Virus record (IMG/VR): IMGVR_UViG_3300037882_001661
Coordinates: 1 to 37,351 of that record
Reading direction: 5' to 3' (one strand)
Origin: a virus
Length of the DNA stretch: 37,351 nucleotides
The position numbers and the translations under genes were made by a program. The notes under the pieces are model-generated. The model searched no databases and had not been told where the DNA came from. It saw only the letters and a list, made by a program, of their open reading frames with translations. Below are positions 22,374 through 31,309 of the stretch, in pieces. How positions within the stretch are numbered: position 1 is the first letter of the stretch; every line of letters begins with the position of its first letter.

Positions 22374-22723
22374 TCACCTTCGACCCTGCCCGCCGTGCTG
22401 AAGCGGTGGAGGCGGGGTGGCGTGCGTACTCTGAGCGAGTGCCTACCCTGCGGGGTGCTTATGACGATGTGTGCCGGCGCTACCGCGTCATTGCCATCTG
22501 CAAGGATTCCGAAGTCATCGGCGCACTGTTCCAGCGCGCTGGCGAGATTCATGTCGGCGTGATACCAGAGTGGCGCGGTCGGTGGATCACTCGCGGGGTG
22601 ATCAAAGAGGCTTTGTCATACGGCAAAGCTACGCGGGTGCTTGATAGCGAGCCCGACTGTATTGATTTTGTGACCCGCCTAGGGTTTGAGAAGCAAGGGA
22701 ATTTGTATGTCTCTCATCGGTGA
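22370..22723 (+). CDS. GNAT-like protein, P22 gp14-like
   Basis: It has 117 residues; GTG start overlaps the upstream stop (GTGA). It shows a compact GNAT fold pattern: VIAICKDSEVIGALFQRAGE, IHVGVIPEWRGRWITRGVIK and TRLGFEKQGNLYVSHR. The P22 head assembly protein gp14 belongs to such a family (DUF2824). Position between gp10/gp26 and gp7 homologues supports this assignment. Confidence 0.7.
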   Translation: MITFDPARRAEAVEAGWRAYSERVPTLRGAYDDVCRRYRVIAICKDSEVIGALFQRAGEIHVGVIPEWRGRWITRGVIKEALSYGKATRVLDSEPDCIDFVTRLGFEKQGNLYVSHR

Positions 22724-23348
22724 TATCTACTCTGCGAATCAGCAGTCAAAGGCTGTTGATCGCGGGTTGTCTGCCCAATCTGCCGCGACTGATAAGCAGA
22801 TCGGTTTGCAAAAGGAGATGTACGACACGACCCGTCAAGATAATCTCCCGGCACTCCAGGCGCGCAACAAGTCGCTTGAAATGCTGCTGGGGATGCTTGG
22901 GCCTGAAGGTCAGTACGGAAAGCCTGTTGAGGTCGGTGATGTGACTCAGGAGCCGGGTTATCAGTTCGGCATGACTCAAGGCCAGAACGCGCTGAACAAC
23001 CAGCTTGCGGCGCGTGGCATGAGGAACAGCGGCGCGGCTATCAAAGCAGGTCAGCGTTACGCCCAAGACTACGCAGGGACAAAGTACAACGATGCTTGGA
23101 ACAGGTTGCAGGCTGGCCGGTCGGCGCAGTTGAACCCTCTTCTGTCTCTGGCTGGTGCTGGTCAGGTTGGAGCCTCGACGATTGCGGGCGCTGGAAGTCA
23201 ATACGCCAATGTTTCAGGCAATGCACTGAGTCAGTTCGGAGACGCACAGGCAAATGCAGCATTAGCGAAGGGATCAATTTATCCAAACATGCTCAACAAG
23301 TGGCAGGGTCAGGCCATGAGCGCACTGACTGGCGGGTTTGGGGGCTGA
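22707..23348 (+). CDS. DNA transfer/ejection protein, P22 gp7-like
   Basis: It has 213 residues (P22 gp7: 229). ATG at 22707 overlaps gp14-like by 17 bases. LIGDIYSANQQSKAVDRGLS, then a coiled region and GYQFGMTQGQNALNNQLAAR, GMRNSGAAIKAGQRYAQDYA and glycine/alanine-rich GAGQVGASTIAGAG. This pattern fits the small ejection protein, which leaves the virion with DNA. Family assignment is by pattern and position. Confidence 0.75.
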   Translation: MSLIGDIYSANQQSKAVDRGLSAQSAATDKQIGLQKEMYDTTRQDNLPALQARNKSLEMLLGMLGPEGQYGKPVEVGDVTQEPGYQFGMTQGQNALNNQLAARGMRNSGAAIKAGQRYAQDYAGTKYNDAWNRLQAGRSAQLNPLLSLAGAGQVGASTIAGAGSQYANVSGNALSQFGDAQANAALAKGSIYPNMLNKWQGQAMSALTGGFGG

Positions 23349-23349
23349 T

Positions 23350-24705
23350 ATGGCGGACGCATCAATCTATAACGCTCTTGCTCGGCCTCCCAAGTCTGCG
23401 ATGGAGTACGCAGGCGAGTACAACGCATTGGCGGCCCAGCGTGAGCAAATGGCCGCAGCGCGTGACATGCGCGCCAAGAACGCGCTTCTCATGCGTCAGG
23501 CTCAACAAGAGTTTGACGACGACCAAGCAGTGCGCCGAACGCTGTCAGGCTTGGCACCTACCGCCACGGCTGATGATCGTATGTCGGCCCTTCGTGCTAC
23601 TGGCTTGCCGGGTGCGCTGAAGCAGGCTGACGCTTTGCAGGCGGCGCAACTCAAGGCGCAGCAAGATCAAGCATCGCTTGGCAAGACCAAAGCAGAGACC
23701 GACAAGCTCAAAGCCGAGCAGGCAACCAAGATTCACGGCGAAATCAAAAAGGGCTTGGGCTTCGTCTTTTCTAACCCAAGCCGTGAAGCCGCAGAGTCAG
23801 CAATCGGTCAGATTGAACAAATGTTCGGCGTGCCGATGGACTCATATCGGCAGCAGATCGCAAACCTACAAACGCCTGATCAGTTCAAGCTGTGGGCGGC
23901 AGGTCACTCTATCGATGCTGACAAGCAGTTGACCTCATTCACAACGCGCAACACTGGCGGTTCTACCGACACACTCGCTCAGAACCAGGTTCTTGGGACT
24001 GTCAAGGTTGCCAACTCAACCCGCAACACCCAAAGCCCAGACAACGCGGCCACGGTGGCGACTCAGATTCGCGGCCAGAACATGACCGATTCGCGGGCGC
24101 GTGAGGCGATCGCAGAACAACGTCGAGCAAATGCCAGCGTTTATGACCCTGAGCGCGGCGTGATCGTCAACAAGGCAACCGGGCAAGTTATCCCGGCATA
24201 TCAAGACGGAAAGCCGATTGGGGCGAAGGAGAAGCCACTGAACGACACGCAATCTAAAGCGCTGTTGTTTGGTAGCCGGATGCAAGAGGCGGACAAGATT
24301 ATTGGCGACATCGCAGAGTCTGGAGTTAACCGCCCCGGCAACATAAAGACCGCCGTAGAGTCTGTGCCGCTTGTTGGTGGGGCTCTGGGATCGATATTCA
24401 ACTTCACGCAATCTTCGGCCCAGCAAGGCGTAGAACAGTCCAAGCGGGATTTCATCAATGCGGTGTTGCGTCGTGAGTCTGGGGCGGCAATCGCTGCTTC
24501 TGAGTTCGACAGCGCAGACAAGCAGTATTTCCCGCAAATCGGCGACTCTGATGAGGTTATTGAGCAGAAAGCCTTGAATCGTCAGCTTGCGATCCAAGGC
24601 ATCATGGCTGAGGTTCCAAGTGGGCGAGAACTACCGAAAAGGCCACGAAAGCCAGCCGCAGACAGTGACGTTGATGCACTGGTGAACAAGTACCGGAGCA
24701 AGTAA
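23350..24705 (+). CDS. DNA transfer/ejection protein, P22 gp20-like by position
   Basis: It has 451 residues (P22 gp20: 471). Highly helical with alanine- and glutamine-rich coiled coil (QADALQAAQLKAQQDQASLG) in the first third. The C-terminal part has RDFINAVLRRESGAAIAASE and FDSADKQYFPQIGDSDEVIE, a motif shared by many podovirus ejection or tail-region proteins. It ends basic (RELPKRPRKPAAD). Start MADASIYN at 23350; an in-frame start four codons earlier overlaps gp7. Confidence 0.75.
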   Translation: MADASIYNALARPPKSAMEYAGEYNALAAQREQMAAARDMRAKNALLMRQAQQEFDDDQAVRRTLSGLAPTATADDRMSALRATGLPGALKQADALQAAQLKAQQDQASLGKTKAETDKLKAEQATKIHGEIKKGLGFVFSNPSREAAESAIGQIEQMFGVPMDSYRQQIANLQTPDQFKLWAAGHSIDADKQLTSFTTRNTGGSTDTLAQNQVLGTVKVANSTRNTQSPDNAATVATQIRGQNMTDSRAREAIAEQRRANASVYDPERGVIVNKATGQVIPAYQDGKPIGAKEKPLNDTQSKALLFGSRMQEADKIIGDIAESGVNRPGNIKTAVESVPLVGGALGSIFNFTQSSAQQGVEQSKRDFINAVLRRESGAAIAASEFDSADKQYFPQIGDSDEVIEQKALNRQLAIQGIMAEVPSGRELPKRPRKPAADSDVDALVNKYRSK

Positions 24706-26894
24706 TGGCGACCATTGCAGAGCTGCAAGACGCGCTTGTAAACGCGGATCGAGCTGGCGACACTCAGGCCGCGCAAAAGCTGGCTGATGCGATTGTGGCG
24801 GCCAGGTCGGTGCAGACTGAGAAGCCGCTTTCTGTCAGGGCTGGCGAGGGCGTTAGAGAGTTGGGGCGTCAGTTCGGATTGACGGCGCGATATGGCCTTG
24901 AGGGCTTGGCTGGCGTGGCTGACATCTTTCACGAGCCAATCCGCGCAGTCGTAAACATCGGCTCTGGTGACAATCCTCGTGCTACGTTGTCAGCGACTCA
25001 AATGGCGACCAATCTGGCTGATGAGGTCGGATTGCCGTCCCCAATCGGTGCAAATGAGCGTGTCGTCGGTGATGCAACACGAATGCTTGCGGGCGCTGGT
25101 GGTTTGGCTGGCCTTGCGGGTGCTGGTGCTAAGGCCACCATAGGCACCACTCGCGCCGTGTTCAATCAACTCGCTGCAAGCCCTGGCAAGCAGGCTGTAG
25201 CGGCTGTCACTGCTGGTGTGTCCGGTGGCGCTGTCAAAGAAGCCGGAGGCGGGCCGCTTGAGCAGTTCTTGGCCGCTTTGGGTGGTGGTTTGGCTGGCGG
25301 CAAGATGGCCGACCTCGGCACCAAAGGCGCAGCCGCACTGAAAAGCGCACTGACACCGCAGGCGACAAAGCTTGTTAACGCAGATCAGCAGATCGCGCTG
25401 ACACTCCAGCGTCAGGGCATCAATTGGGCCGAAGTGCCTGAGCGTGTGCGCCAGTCGATGCGTGCTGAAGCGGCAAAGGCAATCAACGATGGTTCGGAGT
25501 TGAGCCCTGACGCCTTGCGCCGATTGCTTGTGATGCAGCGCGCAGGCGTGCAGCCTACTGTCGGCCAACTGACGCAAGACCCCGGCGCAATCACACGAGA
25601 GATGAACCTCGCCAAGACGGCGGCGAACAGCACAGACCAAAGCCTCCAGCGCCTGCCGATGCTTCAGAACCAGAACACGGCCACGCTTCTCGGGAACCTC
25701 GACAACCTCGGGGCTCCTAACGCACTGAATCCGTTGGATGCTGGGGCGCGTGTCACGAACGCGCTAGAGGGTGTGATCAACCGCAACAAGGGCGAGATCA
25801 ACAACCTCTATTCCGCAGCCCGCGACACCAAAGGCCGGAGCCTGCCGCTTGATGGTTACGCGTTCACCTCTCGCGCCAATCAGTTGCTTGATGATGCGAT
25901 GATCGGCGGCGCTCTTCCGCCTGGAGTAGCTAACACCATGAACAAGGTGGCGACGGGTGAAATCCCGCTGACCGTCGAGATTGCCGAGCAACTGAAGACC
26001 CAGATCGGCAAGATTCAGCGCGCAACCAATGACGGGCAGGCGCGGATGGCGCTGGGCATCGTTCGCCAAGCGCTTGATGATGCGCCGCTAGTCCCCGTCG
26101 CTAAACAGCAGAGCTTTGCAGGCGCTCCATCGATGCAAGACATAGCTAGCCGCCGAATGGTCGGACAGAATGTTCCAAGGCTTGAGGGGCCTAGCGGATC
26201 AGCTAACGCAGGTCAACAGTCTATCGACGCATTCAACGCTGCCCGCGCAGCAAACCGGCAATTTATGAACCGGGTCGAAAGCAGCCCGGCACTGAAAGCT
26301 GTGATGGATGGCGCGGAGCCTGATCAATTCCTGAATCGCTTCCTTGTGAGCAAGCAGGCCAGCGCTGGCGATGTGCGCATGTTGCGCTCAGACCTTGACC
26401 CGCAAGGCGTCCAGGTTGTGCGCGACTACCTTGTTAAGCATCTCCGCGATGCGGCCACGAACAGCACCGACGATGCGGTCACGTTCGGCAATAAAGCGTA
26501 TAGAAAAGCTCTGCGTGATCTTGGTGACGATAAGTTGGCGGCGTTCTTCAATGCCGACGAAATCAGGATTCTCAAGGATACCGGCGAGGCTGCGAAGTAC
26601 ATGCAATTCCAGCCAGCCGGATCAGCCGTGAACAACAGCAATTCCGGCGCGCTACTGTTGGGGCGCGGCCTTGAGATGCTTGACGCTGTATCTCAGAAGC
26701 TTCCGCTTGGCTTGCGTGATGTGATCAGCGGGACGATTCAAGGCCAACAGCAGCGGCAAGTATTGACGCCCGCAAACGCACTTCGATTGAATCAACCGAA
26801 CACAGGCGGTCCGAATGTCCCAATGAATGCGCTACTTCTCTCCCCCATCACCGAGAAGGGCGGCGAGGATGATAAGCGCAACAAACGTCCCTAG
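24705..26894 (+). CDS. Large ejection protein, P22 gp16-like by position
   Basis: It has 729 residues (P22 gp16: 609). TAATG overlap with the gp20-like gene. Glycine/alanine-rich hydrophobic stretches at about residues 124-150 and 166-200 (MLAGAGGLAGLAGAGAKATI; FLAALGGGLAGGKMADLG) are suited to membrane insertion during DNA ejection. The rest is helical. It should act with the gp7-like and gp20-like proteins to form a conduit for DNA entry. Confidence 0.75.
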   Translation: MATIAELQDALVNADRAGDTQAAQKLADAIVAARSVQTEKPLSVRAGEGVRELGRQFGLTARYGLEGLAGVADIFHEPIRAVVNIGSGDNPRATLSATQMATNLADEVGLPSPIGANERVVGDATRMLAGAGGLAGLAGAGAKATIGTTRAVFNQLAASPGKQAVAAVTAGVSGGAVKEAGGGPLEQFLAALGGGLAGGKMADLGTKGAAALKSALTPQATKLVNADQQIALTLQRQGINWAEVPERVRQSMRAEAAKAINDGSELSPDALRRLLVMQRAGVQPTVGQLTQDPGAITREMNLAKTAANSTDQSLQRLPMLQNQNTATLLGNLDNLGAPNALNPLDAGARVTNALEGVINRNKGEINNLYSAARDTKGRSLPLDGYAFTSRANQLLDDAMIGGALPPGVANTMNKVATGEIPLTVEIAEQLKTQIGKIQRATNDGQARMALGIVRQALDDAPLVPVAKQQSFAGAPSMQDIASRRMVGQNVPRLEGPSGSANAGQQSIDAFNAARAANRQFMNRVESSPALKAVMDGAEPDQFLNRFLVSKQASAGDVRMLRSDLDPQGVQVVRDYLVKHLRDAATNSTDDAVTFGNKAYRKALRDLGDDKLAAFFNADEIRILKDTGEAAKYMQFQPAGSAVNNSNSGALLLGRGLEMLDAVSQKLPLGLRDVISGTIQGQQQRQVLTPANALRLNQPNTGGPNVPMNALLLSPITEKGGEDDKRNKRP

Positions 26895-26973
26895 CCATAT
26901 CGGGTCAATACTCAATCTCTTCTCCCTGTCCGTTGGCTTCTCGCAGTTGCCAGCAATTCTAGGCCCCACCTAA
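26869..26973 (+). CDS. Tiny hydrophobic ORF ending in terminator
   Basis: It encodes 34 residues: MISATNVPSHIGSILNLFSL and SVGFSQLPAILGPT. It overlaps the end of the gp16-like gene in another frame and its TAA lies in the loop of the terminator hairpin. The single hydrophobic segment looks like a membrane peptide and the composition is unlike random out-of-frame sequence. An AAGGG lies upstream. Uncertain. Confidence 0.35.
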   Translation: MISATNVPSHIGSILNLFSLSVGFSQLPAILGPT

Positions 26974-26993
26974 CCCGTGGGGCCTTTTCTTTT
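26961..26993 (+). terminator. Strong intrinsic terminator before tail spike gene
   Basis: Stem AGGCCCCAC (26961-26969) and GTGGGGCCT (26977-26985) with a 7-base loop is followed by TTTCTTTT. It is the strongest terminator in the window and separates the ejection genes from the tail spike. Confidence 0.9.
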
Positions 26994-27005
26994 GGGGTCT
27001 CATAA

Positions 27006-28970
27006 ATGCCAGTTCAGTTCACAGCAGGCCGGTTCAAGGCTGACGACAACTCAGGCGATCCGCTTGTTGGAGGCTTGCTCTACACCTACGCAAGCGGCAC
27101 CACCACACCCAAGGCCACGTACACGAGTTCAACGCTCGGCACGGCCAATACAAACCCGGTGGTGCTTGATGCGCGTGGAGAGGCTCAGGTATGGCTAGGC
27201 TCTGGCTCATACACGATGCTTCTTCAGACGTCTGCTGGCGTCACTATTTGGAGCGCTGACGGCATCACTGACGGGGCGCGAGCCGATCAGCTCACGGTAG
27301 ATGATGGCTCTTCGGGATCGCTGTTTACGACCCTTCAGGGATTCATCACCTACCTGAAAAGCTCACTCGGCTCGGCTTTTGTCGGGTTCCTGCAATCTGG
27401 CGGCGGTGCTGTTGCTCGCACGGTTCAAGACAAAGCGCGTGAGATCGTTGTGACACCGGCCGACTTCGGCGGCGGCGCTGCCGGTGTTCAAGCTGCACTC
27501 AATGCCGCTGCCGGCCGGACTGTTCGCCTTGTCGGTGAGTTTGCAATGGGGTCAACAGCTTTAACCGTACCTGCTGGGTCATCTATTGATGCATCAGGCG
27601 CTGTGCTCACATGGACCGCTCACTGTATTGGCGTGACATTCTTAGGCTCAACATCAGTGCGAAGCCGATGGACTGGCGGTAAGCTGGTCGGTAATGGATC
27701 ATCGCTCTACACGATCAACTCTATCGCGATGCTGGCCTCTGGGACTGACAACAGCCCTTCTGCGCCTACGTATGTCCTTGGTCCTGAAATATCGAATGTC
27801 GAAATCGACGGCTGGGGTGAATATGGTTTCTTCGGTGCGTATCTGAACGGCGGGCACTTCCGCTGCTCTGAAGGTGTTAAAAACATCTCATACGGTGGTG
27901 TTTGCGGTGTTTCCTGTAATGACTTTGAGTTGTTTGGAAACGTCATCGAGTCGATTGGCCCCGGCTTCTCCGGTGACGCTTACGGGACATTCTTTGACCG
28001 CAAAGACAACCCGAGCGAAACCGCACAGCCGCGCAGCTATCGAATATCTGTTATCGGCAACACAATCAAGAATGTGGTGTCTTCAGGTGTGAATGGGCAA
28101 GGCATAGACACGCACGGCGGTATTGGATTCACGATTGTCGGCAACAACGTTCTTAACTGCCAAGCCGGGATTTACGTCACCTCGTCTTCTATATCTGGAA
28201 GCCAAACGCTCGGGCCAAAGCATTGCACCGTGTCAGGCAATACAGTTAAATCAACGTACCGCGTAAATTACGGAATCTATATCGGCGGCGCGGTGAACGC
28301 TGGTGTTGTCGCTGAGTACGCTGATACATGCACAGTAACCGGAAACACGATTGAAGGTCACGGGATTTCTGGGAGTGCCGTCAGTGGAGCGCTTCGACTT
28401 CAAGCAACAATCGGATGTTCGGTTGCAGCTAACACCATCATCAATCCAAGCTGTAACGGCTACATCATTGAAGCCGACAACATCGGGTTTTCAATCTGCG
28501 GCGGCTCTGTCGTTGACCCGTTCGATAACTCTTACGCAAGCCCTAATTGCGTTTTGGTGGCCGGTAACAACAACAGCGGGTATCTCGGCGGCGTGTCGAT
28601 GATCTACCGAAATGCGGGTCTTGGCACTTACGTTGCCATCGGTTCAATCCGCGTCAATACAGGGCTTACCGGCCTTGATATTGATTTCGACAGATGCCCA
28701 CATGTCGGGATCGACGCTACACATTTGCAGTATTTGCCGATCACGACGACAGGGGTAAACTCCTCTGGTATCTGCCAGCTTTCTGGATCGTCTGCGCTTG
28801 TTGGCGGAAATGTCACGGTGACATTTTCAAAGCGGTTTCCTGCTACGCCAAAGGTGCTTGTCGTCAATAAGTCGGACAACAACACAATCCGAGTCGCTGC
28901 GGCCAGCCCGACACAAGTAACTTTTGGCGGTACTGGTACATCTTCGTTTGACTGGTTCGCTACTTTGTGA
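27006..28970 (+). CDS. Tail spike with beta-helix domain
   Basis: It has 654 residues. N-terminal particle-binding domain (about 1-95): GDPLVGGLLYTYASGTTTPK, NPVVLDARGEAQVWLGSGSY, then WSADGI; this is a shared head-binding module of podovirus spikes. From about 155, VVTPADFGGGAAGVQAALNA starts a pectate-lyase-type right-handed beta-helix with repeated turns (VIGNTIKNVVSSGVNG; TIVGNNVLNCQAGIYV; CTVTGNTIEGHG). It should bind and possibly cleave surface polysaccharide. The short C-terminal domain is beta-rich. Confidence 0.85.
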   Translation: MPVQFTAGRFKADDNSGDPLVGGLLYTYASGTTTPKATYTSSTLGTANTNPVVLDARGEAQVWLGSGSYTMLLQTSAGVTIWSADGITDGARADQLTVDDGSSGSLFTTLQGFITYLKSSLGSAFVGFLQSGGGAVARTVQDKAREIVVTPADFGGGAAGVQAALNAAAGRTVRLVGEFAMGSTALTVPAGSSIDASGAVLTWTAHCIGVTFLGSTSVRSRWTGGKLVGNGSSLYTINSIAMLASGTDNSPSAPTYVLGPEISNVEIDGWGEYGFFGAYLNGGHFRCSEGVKNISYGGVCGVSCNDFELFGNVIESIGPGFSGDAYGTFFDRKDNPSETAQPRSYRISVIGNTIKNVVSSGVNGQGIDTHGGIGFTIVGNNVLNCQAGIYVTSSSISGSQTLGPKHCTVSGNTVKSTYRVNYGIYIGGAVNAGVVAEYADTCTVTGNTIEGHGISGSAVSGALRLQATIGCSVAANTIINPSCNGYIIEADNIGFSICGGSVVDPFDNSYASPNCVLVAGNNNSGYLGGVSMIYRNAGLGTYVAIGSIRVNTGLTGLDIDFDRCPHVGIDATHLQYLPITTTGVNSSGICQLSGSSALVGGNVTVTFSKRFPATPKVLVVNKSDNNTIRVAAASPTQVTFGGTGTSSFDWFATL

Positions 28971-28977
28971 GGTTCAC

Positions 28978-29082
28978 ATGATTCGCTTTTTACAATGGCT
29001 CGCCGCCAAGCTGTTTGGACCCAAAGAACCAGACCCAAAGCGCATGCCAAAGTCAGGCCCAAAAGACCCTGACCCGAAGTGA
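28978..29082 (+). CDS. 34-residue amphipathic proline/lysine-rich peptide
   Basis: ATG at 28978, eight bases after the spike stop, preceded by GAGG. MIRFLQWLAAKLFGPKEPDP is an N-terminal amphipathic helix; the tail repeats GPKEPDPK and GPKDPDPK. The stop overlaps the GTG start of the next gene, which supports it as a real coupled gene. It could be a membrane-active lysis peptide; function unproven. Confidence 0.55.
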   Translation: MIRFLQWLAAKLFGPKEPDPKRMPKSGPKDPDPK

Positions 29083-29444
29083 AGCCTCGTCAATTTGGCG
29101 TTTTAGTCCTTGTCCTGGCTTGTCTCCATGAGTTTTTCTGGTGGTGGCTCAGGGACTATGCGCCGGGTGAGGCTGGATCAATTAGAGCCGTCTTAAGGTG
29201 GCCTTTGATCGCGGTACTTTGCTGCGGGTTAGCAAGGTTTGGACGGGACAAATGGTTGTCCGCAGTGTGTGCGGCGGTGGTTGTTTTCTCCGCGACATCC
29301 TCGGCTTGTGAGTTGGCATGGCTGCTTGATCCGTGGCCATTCAACCCAGACGATGAGCTTTGCTCTAAGAATTGGGGAGTACCGATGACTTTGGTATCGG
29401 CTTTCGTGGCGCTATTCACCGTCGCGAGGTGGCGAGATGACTAG
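29079..29444 (+). CDS. Membrane protein of lysis region
   Basis: It has 121 residues; GTG start overlaps the upstream stop. Hydrophobic segments at FGVLVLVLACLHEFFWWWL, WPLIAVLCCGLA, LSAVCAAVVVFSATSSACEL and MTLVSAFVALFTVA suggest four spans. Position before holin and lysozyme suggests a role in lysis or superinfection exclusion. No family is recognised. Confidence 0.6.
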   Translation: MKPRQFGVLVLVLACLHEFFWWWLRDYAPGEAGSIRAVLRWPLIAVLCCGLARFGRDKWLSAVCAAVVVFSATSSACELAWLLDPWPFNPDDELCSKNWGVPMTLVSAFVALFTVARWRDD

Positions 29445-29811
29445 CGATCCCATCTCATCCGTGGCCGCAGTCCTGGCAATCTTTGTTGGGGCTGCTATTG
29501 CTAACGCTATCGCGCCGCATCTGGTGGTTTTTGCCGGTGGCGTCCTTGGTGGCTACTTCGGCCTGATGCGCTGGCGTAACTCAACTCGTGTTGAAGCGGC
29601 TGTCTACATCGCCATGTGTGTTGTAGGGTCGTGGCTCTTTACCGGGACTGCGATTGCGGCTTGCAGGGGCTTTGGCCTTGAGATTGAGGATCGCTGGCTA
29701 GTCGCGCCTGCTGCCGCTGCAATCTCAGCCATTGGGCATCAGTGGCTCGATATTGGCCGGTGGGCCGTTGACCTGCTCGGGCGCTTGATTGAGCGAAGGA
29801 CATCCGTATGA
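29437..29811 (+). CDS. Membrane protein, holin candidate
   Basis: It has 124 residues with about three hydrophobic segments: SVAAVLAIFVGAAIANAI, LVVFAGGVLGGYFGLM and AAVYIAMCVVGSWLFTGTAI. Ends basic (LLGRLIERRTS). Overlaps both neighbours. The layout is compatible with a class I or III holin. Confidence 0.55.
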   Translation: MTSDPISSVAAVLAIFVGAAIANAIAPHLVVFAGGVLGGYFGLMRWRNSTRVEAAVYIAMCVVGSWLFTGTAIAACRGFGLEIEDRWLVAPAAAAISAIGHQWLDIGRWAVDLLGRLIERRTSV

Positions 29812-30107
29812 CCTATGCACTCATGACTGAGTTTGCACTGTCCGGCGCTGTTGTGTGGTCGCTGATCTGTCGGGCGCGGCTGATGGACCATGAAACCCGT
29901 TTCGGCGTCAGGATTCAGCATGGCGCACTCATGGCTGCGGCTGTCTTCTCCCCATTTGTGGGGGAGTTCTCTACCCTCTTGTGGGGGGCTGGGATCGCGT
30001 CATTCTTGATCCTTGAGCGGCGCAGCCCGGTGCGGCAAGAGGTGGCGCGGAGTGATCTTGAGTATGTCCATATCCTGCCGCGTGATTTCAGGGGGGTTCC
30101 GAGATGA
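29808..30107 (+). CDS. Small membrane protein
   Basis: It has 99 residues with hydrophobic stretches FALSGAVVWSLICRA and ALMAAAVFSPFVGEFSTLLW, then a polar C-terminal tail (LEYVHILPRDFRG). ATGA coupling on both sides. Could be a holin/antiholin partner; no family known to me. Confidence 0.55.
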   Translation: MTYALMTEFALSGAVVWSLICRARLMDHETRFGVRIQHGALMAAAVFSPFVGEFSTLLWGAGIASFLILERRSPVRQEVARSDLEYVHILPRDFRGVPR

Positions 30108-30568
30108 GCGGCATCCTTTCATTCATCGGAGGAACGGCCTTTCGCTGGCTTTTCGGCGAGATCATGGGCTTCTTCAAAGCCAAGCAAGAGCACGCGCAAG
30201 AGCTTGAAATGCTGCGCCTGAGCCAAGAGCACGAAGCCCAGCGCGCACAGTGGCGCAAAGATGAGATTGCAGCCCAGGCGGCGGCGGGCGTGCAGGTCAT
30301 CGAGGCTAAGGCTGAAGCGGACGACAGGGGATTCGCCAACTCCATGACGCTGGAGGCACTTCGCCAGATCGGCCAGAAAAGCGGCATCGCCTGGGTGGAC
30401 GCATGGAATCAGTCGATTCGCCCGCTGCTTGCCACGGTGGCCATCATCCTGATTGTCGGCAATGCCATTGCCCCGGCCCATGTTGTCCTGAGCGGAGTAG
30501 TGCTGGAGGTCGTCTGCGGCATCCTGGGCTTGTTCGTCGGCGGGCGCATCCATGCCACTGGGCGCTGA
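30104..30568 (+). CDS. Holin-like protein (3TM holin type)
   Basis: It has 154 residues. A short hydrophobic N-terminus (ILSFIGGTAFRWLFGEIMGF) is followed by a coiled-coil (KAKQEHAQELEMLRLSQEHE) and two C-terminal membrane spans (LLATVAIILIVGNAIA; VVLEVVCGILGLFVGGR). This resembles the 3TM holin family encoded before endolysins in many proteobacterial phages. It overlaps the lysozyme gene by 17 bases. Confidence 0.7.
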   Translation: MSGILSFIGGTAFRWLFGEIMGFFKAKQEHAQELEMLRLSQEHEAQRAQWRKDEIAAQAAAGVQVIEAKAEADDRGFANSMTLEALRQIGQKSGIAWVDAWNQSIRPLLATVAIILIVGNAIAPAHVVLSGVVLEVVCGILGLFVGGRIHATGR

Positions 30569-31031
30569 ACGGGCGACTATTCAGGCCGAAGCCTGGGGCC
30601 TGCTACGGCCCCTGCTGCTGCGGTTTGAGGGTCTATACCTGCGGCCCTACATCTGCCCCGCTGGCGTGCCCACCATCGGCTTGGGCAGTCTGCGCTATCT
30701 GGATGGGCGGCGGGTGACGCTGCGGGATAAGCCCATCACATCTGATCACGCTTGGATGCTGGCGCGGCATCAGGTCATGACAGAGTACATGCCGCAAACC
30801 TTAGCGCTGTGCCCTGGCATCACAACGGCGCAGCAGTTGGCGGCAATCACCGACTTCTCTTACAACCTCGGACTAGGGGCTTTGCGCTCAAGCACGCTCC
30901 GCAAGCGGATCAACTCCGATAGCTGGGAGGATGTACCGCACGAGCTGGCTAAGTGGGTTAGAGGCGGCGGGCGCGTTCTTCCTGGGCTTGTTGCACGCAG
31001 GGCCGCTGAGGCTGCATTGTTGACGCTATGA
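30552..31031 (+). CDS. Endolysin, GH24 lysozyme
   Basis: It has 159 residues, GH24 (T4/P22/lambdoid lysozyme). The catalytic motif RFEGLYLRPYICPAGVPTIG gives E26, C35 and T41, with the spacing of T4 E11/D20/T26. The aspartate is replaced by cysteine, a natural variant common in phages of this kind. TDFSYNLGLGALRSSTLRK and LPGLVARRAAEAALL complete the fold. It has no signal or SAR segment, so it depends on a holin for release. It cleaves peptidoglycan at the end of infection. Confidence 0.9.
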   Translation: MPLGAERATIQAEAWGLLRPLLLRFEGLYLRPYICPAGVPTIGLGSLRYLDGRRVTLRDKPITSDHAWMLARHQVMTEYMPQTLALCPGITTAQQLAAITDFSYNLGLGALRSSTLRKRINSDSWEDVPHELAKWVRGGGRVLPGLVARRAAEAALLTL

Positions 31032-31309
31032 CCACACCAAGCACTGATAACACCGTCACCATGATAGACGGTCGCCAAGTCTCCAGCGCTTCGCCCGAGT
31101 GGCGCGACGAGTGCCTACAGCGTCACAACCACATCCAAACGATGGGCAAGCTACGCGGCACGTTTGACCGGCGCGAGTACATCGCAGCCGTGGCGCGCAA
31201 AGAAGGACCGGAAGCGGCTGAGAGGCTCAAGCGCGATTTTCTGCGCGTGTGGGATGAGCGGAAGGCTCAAAACAGCGCCTCCCCCAGCGCCTCAAGCTCT
31301 GCCCGCTGA
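31028..31309 (+). CDS. Small phage protein after lysozyme
   Basis: It has 93 residues; the ATG overlaps the lysozyme stop. VTMIDGRQVSSASPEWRDEC, LQRHNHIQTMGKLRGTFDRR and EYIAAVARKEGPEAAERLKR resemble a short family frequent in proteobacterial phages, of unknown function. It is the last gene of the late operon and overlaps a leftward gene by 43 bases. Confidence 0.7.
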   Translation: MTTPSTDNTVTMIDGRQVSSASPEWRDECLQRHNHIQTMGKLRGTFDRREYIAAVARKEGPEAAERLKRDFLRVWDERKAQNSASPSASSSAR

